Shown: piece after piece, positions 62,769 through 64,000 of the stretch
How positions within the stretch are numbered: position 1 is the stretch's first letter
Layout: each line of letters begins with the position of its first letter
NCBI GenBank assembly: GCA_003725745.1
Contig: RHDP01000001.1
Span: 434,001-498,000, forward strand
Source: Streptomyces sp. I6
GTDB lineage: Bacteria > Actinomycetota > Actinomycetes > Streptomycetales > Streptomycetaceae
DNA length: 64,000 nt
Direction of reading: 5' to 3'
The notes under the pieces: generated by a model
Database searches by the model: none
What the model was told of the DNA's origin: nothing
Seen by the model: the letters and a program-made list of their open reading frames with translations, nothing else
Program-made: the position numbers and the translations under genes

Positions 62769-63251
62769 ATGGCGGTGGACGAGCTCGACACCCGCATCCT
62801 GCGGCTGATGATCGATCAGCCGCGCACCAGCGTACGGGAGTACGCCCGCCTCCTCGGCATCGCGCGCGGCACCCTCCAGGCCAGGATCGACCGGCTGGAG
62901 CGAGCCGGCGTGATCACGGGTACCGGCCCGGTGCTGTCCCCCTCCGCACTCGGTCACCCGGTGCTGGCGTTCGTCCATATCGAGGTCACACAGGGGCGTC
63001 TCGACGAGGTGGGCCACGCGCTGGCCGAGGTGCCGGAGATCGTCGAGGCGTTCTCCATCACGGGCGGCGGGGACCTGCTGACCAGGGTGGTCGCCCGGGA
63101 CAACGGTCATCTGGAGGATGTGGTCCAGCGTCTGATCAGTCTTCCGGGCGTCGTCCGGACCCGGACGGAGATGGCACTGCGCGAACGCGTGCCGCACCGG
63201 ATGCTGCCGCTGGTGGAGTCCATCGGCCGGGCCGCCCGCACGGCGCGCTGA
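62769..63251 (+). CDS. Lrp/AsnC family regulator
   Basis: A 160-residue protein. ELDTRILRLMIDQPRTSVRE, YARLLGIARGTLQARIDRLE is the AsnC-type helix-turn-helix, and the RAM ligand domain follows (PVLAFVHIEVTQGRLDEVGH, VEAFSITGGGDLLTRVVARD). Lrp-type proteins sense an amino acid. It converges on the aminopeptidase P gene, whose product releases proline-containing peptides, but the link is speculative. ATG 62769 is the natural start. Alternative upstream Mets are not protein-like. Confidence 0.93.
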   Translation: MAVDELDTRILRLMIDQPRTSVREYARLLGIARGTLQARIDRLERAGVITGTGPVLSPSALGHPVLAFVHIEVTQGRLDEVGHALAEVPEIVEAFSITGGGDLLTRVVARDNGHLEDVVQRLISLPGVVRTRTEMALRERVPHRMLPLVESIGRAARTAR

Positions 63252-63351
63252 CCCGGGCCGGCCGCCCGCCCGCGGACAGGGCGGGGCGTCGCGCCCGCCG
63301 GACGACCGGCCGGTCCCGGAGGGGGCCATCGCCCGGCCGTGCGCCGGGCCA

Positions 63352-64000
63352 CTACCGCGTGCTTCGGTCTCCTGCCGCATCCGACACCCGCGCCATCCAC
63401 TCCTCCACTTCACGCGAACCGCTCGGCATCGCGGCGGACAGGTTCTCGCAGCCGTCCTCGGTCACCAGCACGTCGTCCTCGATGCGCACCCCGATCCCGC
63501 GGAACTCCTCCGGTGCCAGCAGATCGTCCGCCTTGAAGTACAGGCCCGGCTCGACCGTGAGGACCATCCCCGGCTTCAACTCGCCGTCCATGTAGTCCTC
63601 GCGCAGCAGCAGCTGGCAGTCGTGCACGTCCATGCCCAGGTGGTGGGAGGTCCCGTGGACCATCCAGCGGCGGTGCCAGCCCCCGTGCTCCGGATCGAGG
63701 GTCTGCTCGAGCGTGACCCCGTCGGGCAGCAGCCCCCACTCGTGCAGGCGGCGTGCGATGACCTCGTTCGCGGCGGCGTGGACGTCGCTGAACCTGTTGC
63801 CGGGCCGCACCGCCGCCATGCCTGCCCGCTGCGCCTCGTGGACCGCGTCGTAGATCCTGCGCTGCACGTCGGTGAAGCGGCCGTTCACCGGGAGGGTGCG
63901 GGTGATGTCGGCGGTGAACAGGGAGTCGACCTCGATCCCCGCGTCGATCAGGATCAGGTCGCCGTCCCGGACCCCGCCGCTGTTCCTCGTCCAGTGGATG
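63352..64000 (-). CDS. Aminopeptidase P (Xaa-Pro aminopeptidase), 5' end outside window
   Basis: The last 215 or so residues of a pita-bread metallopeptidase. ILIDAGIEVDSLFTADITRT holds the two metal Asp residues, VHGTSHHLGMDVHD the first His and TVEPGLYF the Glu; VRIEDDVLVTEDGCENLS the last Glu. It would remove an N-terminal residue before proline. The N-terminal creatinase-like domain lies beyond 64000. The stop TAG at 63352 is firm. No signal peptide information is available. Confidence 0.94.
   Translation of the reverse strand, partial: IHWTRNSGGVRDGDLILIDAGIEVDSLFTADITRTLPVNGRFTDVQRRIYDAVHEAQRAGMAAVRPGNRFSDVHAAANEVIARRLHEWGLLPDGVTLEQTLDPEHGGWHRRWMVHGTSHHLGMDVHDCQLLLREDYMDGELKPGMVLTVEPGLYFKADDLLAPEEFRGIGVRIEDDVLVTEDGCENLSAAMPSGSREVEEWMARVSDAAGDRSTR

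Overview
The window reads as chromosomal DNA from a Streptomyces, or a very close actinomycete. It is extremely GC-rich, almost every real gene has G or C in third codon positions, GTG starts are common, and many genes belong to families typical of Streptomyces (DUF6643, DUF6332, DUF6328, DUF6421, DUF6986, a mycothiol-dependent DinB-like enzyme, TerD, LVIVD/DUF305, bacterial nitric oxide synthase). No tRNA, rRNA, CRISPR array, prophage or biosynthetic megacluster was seen. Gene order looks like ordinary accessory chromosome, with about sixty genes in short transcription units.

Layout. 1-2 kb: end of a TerD gene, then a decayed IS200/IS605 TnpB segment abutting a DUF6643 gene. 2-13 kb: MOSC protein, a beta-helix/AAA+ fusion, a large membrane protein with a lipase-like motif, a DeoR regulator with two SRPBCC genes, a Cds1-like PLP enzyme, an RsbW-like ATPase. 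13-18 kb: ROK regulator divergent from an MFS transporter, a mycothiol enzyme, DUF6332. 18-26 kb: a 3 x 135 bp tandem repeat fused to a TetR remnant, a geranylgeranyl-reductase-like flavoprotein, an M20 peptidase, an MBL-hydrolase remnant, a P-loop/NUDIX fusion, a cytoplasmic amidase-like protein, a decayed DUF4394 gene. 26-34 kb: ROK kinase divergent from LacI across a perfect palindrome, DUF6986 aldolase, etfBA, flavin reductase, thioredoxin, PlsC. 34-41 kb: B3/B4 protein, P-type ATPase tail remnant, KhtTU-like K+/H+ antiporter, and the three-gene unit DUF6421-SDR-threonine-aldolase-like enzyme. 41-54 kb: GDPD, GNAT, VOC, M56 peptidase, PAP2, HAD, TetR, LVIVD/DUF305 pair, FprA-type reductase, ArsR, ohr/ohrR pair, old-yellow-enzyme, BNR-repeat protein. 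54-64 kb: uracil-DNA glycosylase, an N-acetylglucosamine-kinase-like gene, a CbiX/SirB-like protein, nitric oxide synthase, FUSC exporter, DUF6328, an iron-permease-like protein, Lrp regulator and the 3' part of aminopeptidase P.

A dominant technical signal runs through the window. Eleven otherwise intact genes are split by single-base frameshifts, some more than once. Nearly all are one-base losses in short C or G runs, which looks like homopolymer under-calling rather than biology. Genes so affected are annotated across the shift and marked. True decay (TnpB, TetR fragment, MBL fragment, ATPase tail, DUF4394) is distinguished by missing domains.

Redox and stress handling is a recurring theme: ETF, OhrR/Ohr, OYE, FprA, Cds1, flavin reductase, thioredoxin, NOS, KhtTU and TerD. 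The most interesting uncharacterised unit is the coupled DUF6421-SDR-aldolase operon, with a clean terminator and a possible HDxxH...EExRxD metal site in DUF6421. Several well-formed palindromic operators (LacI/ROK, DUF6986, OhrR, LVIVD/DUF305, TetR, OYE) are also recorded.
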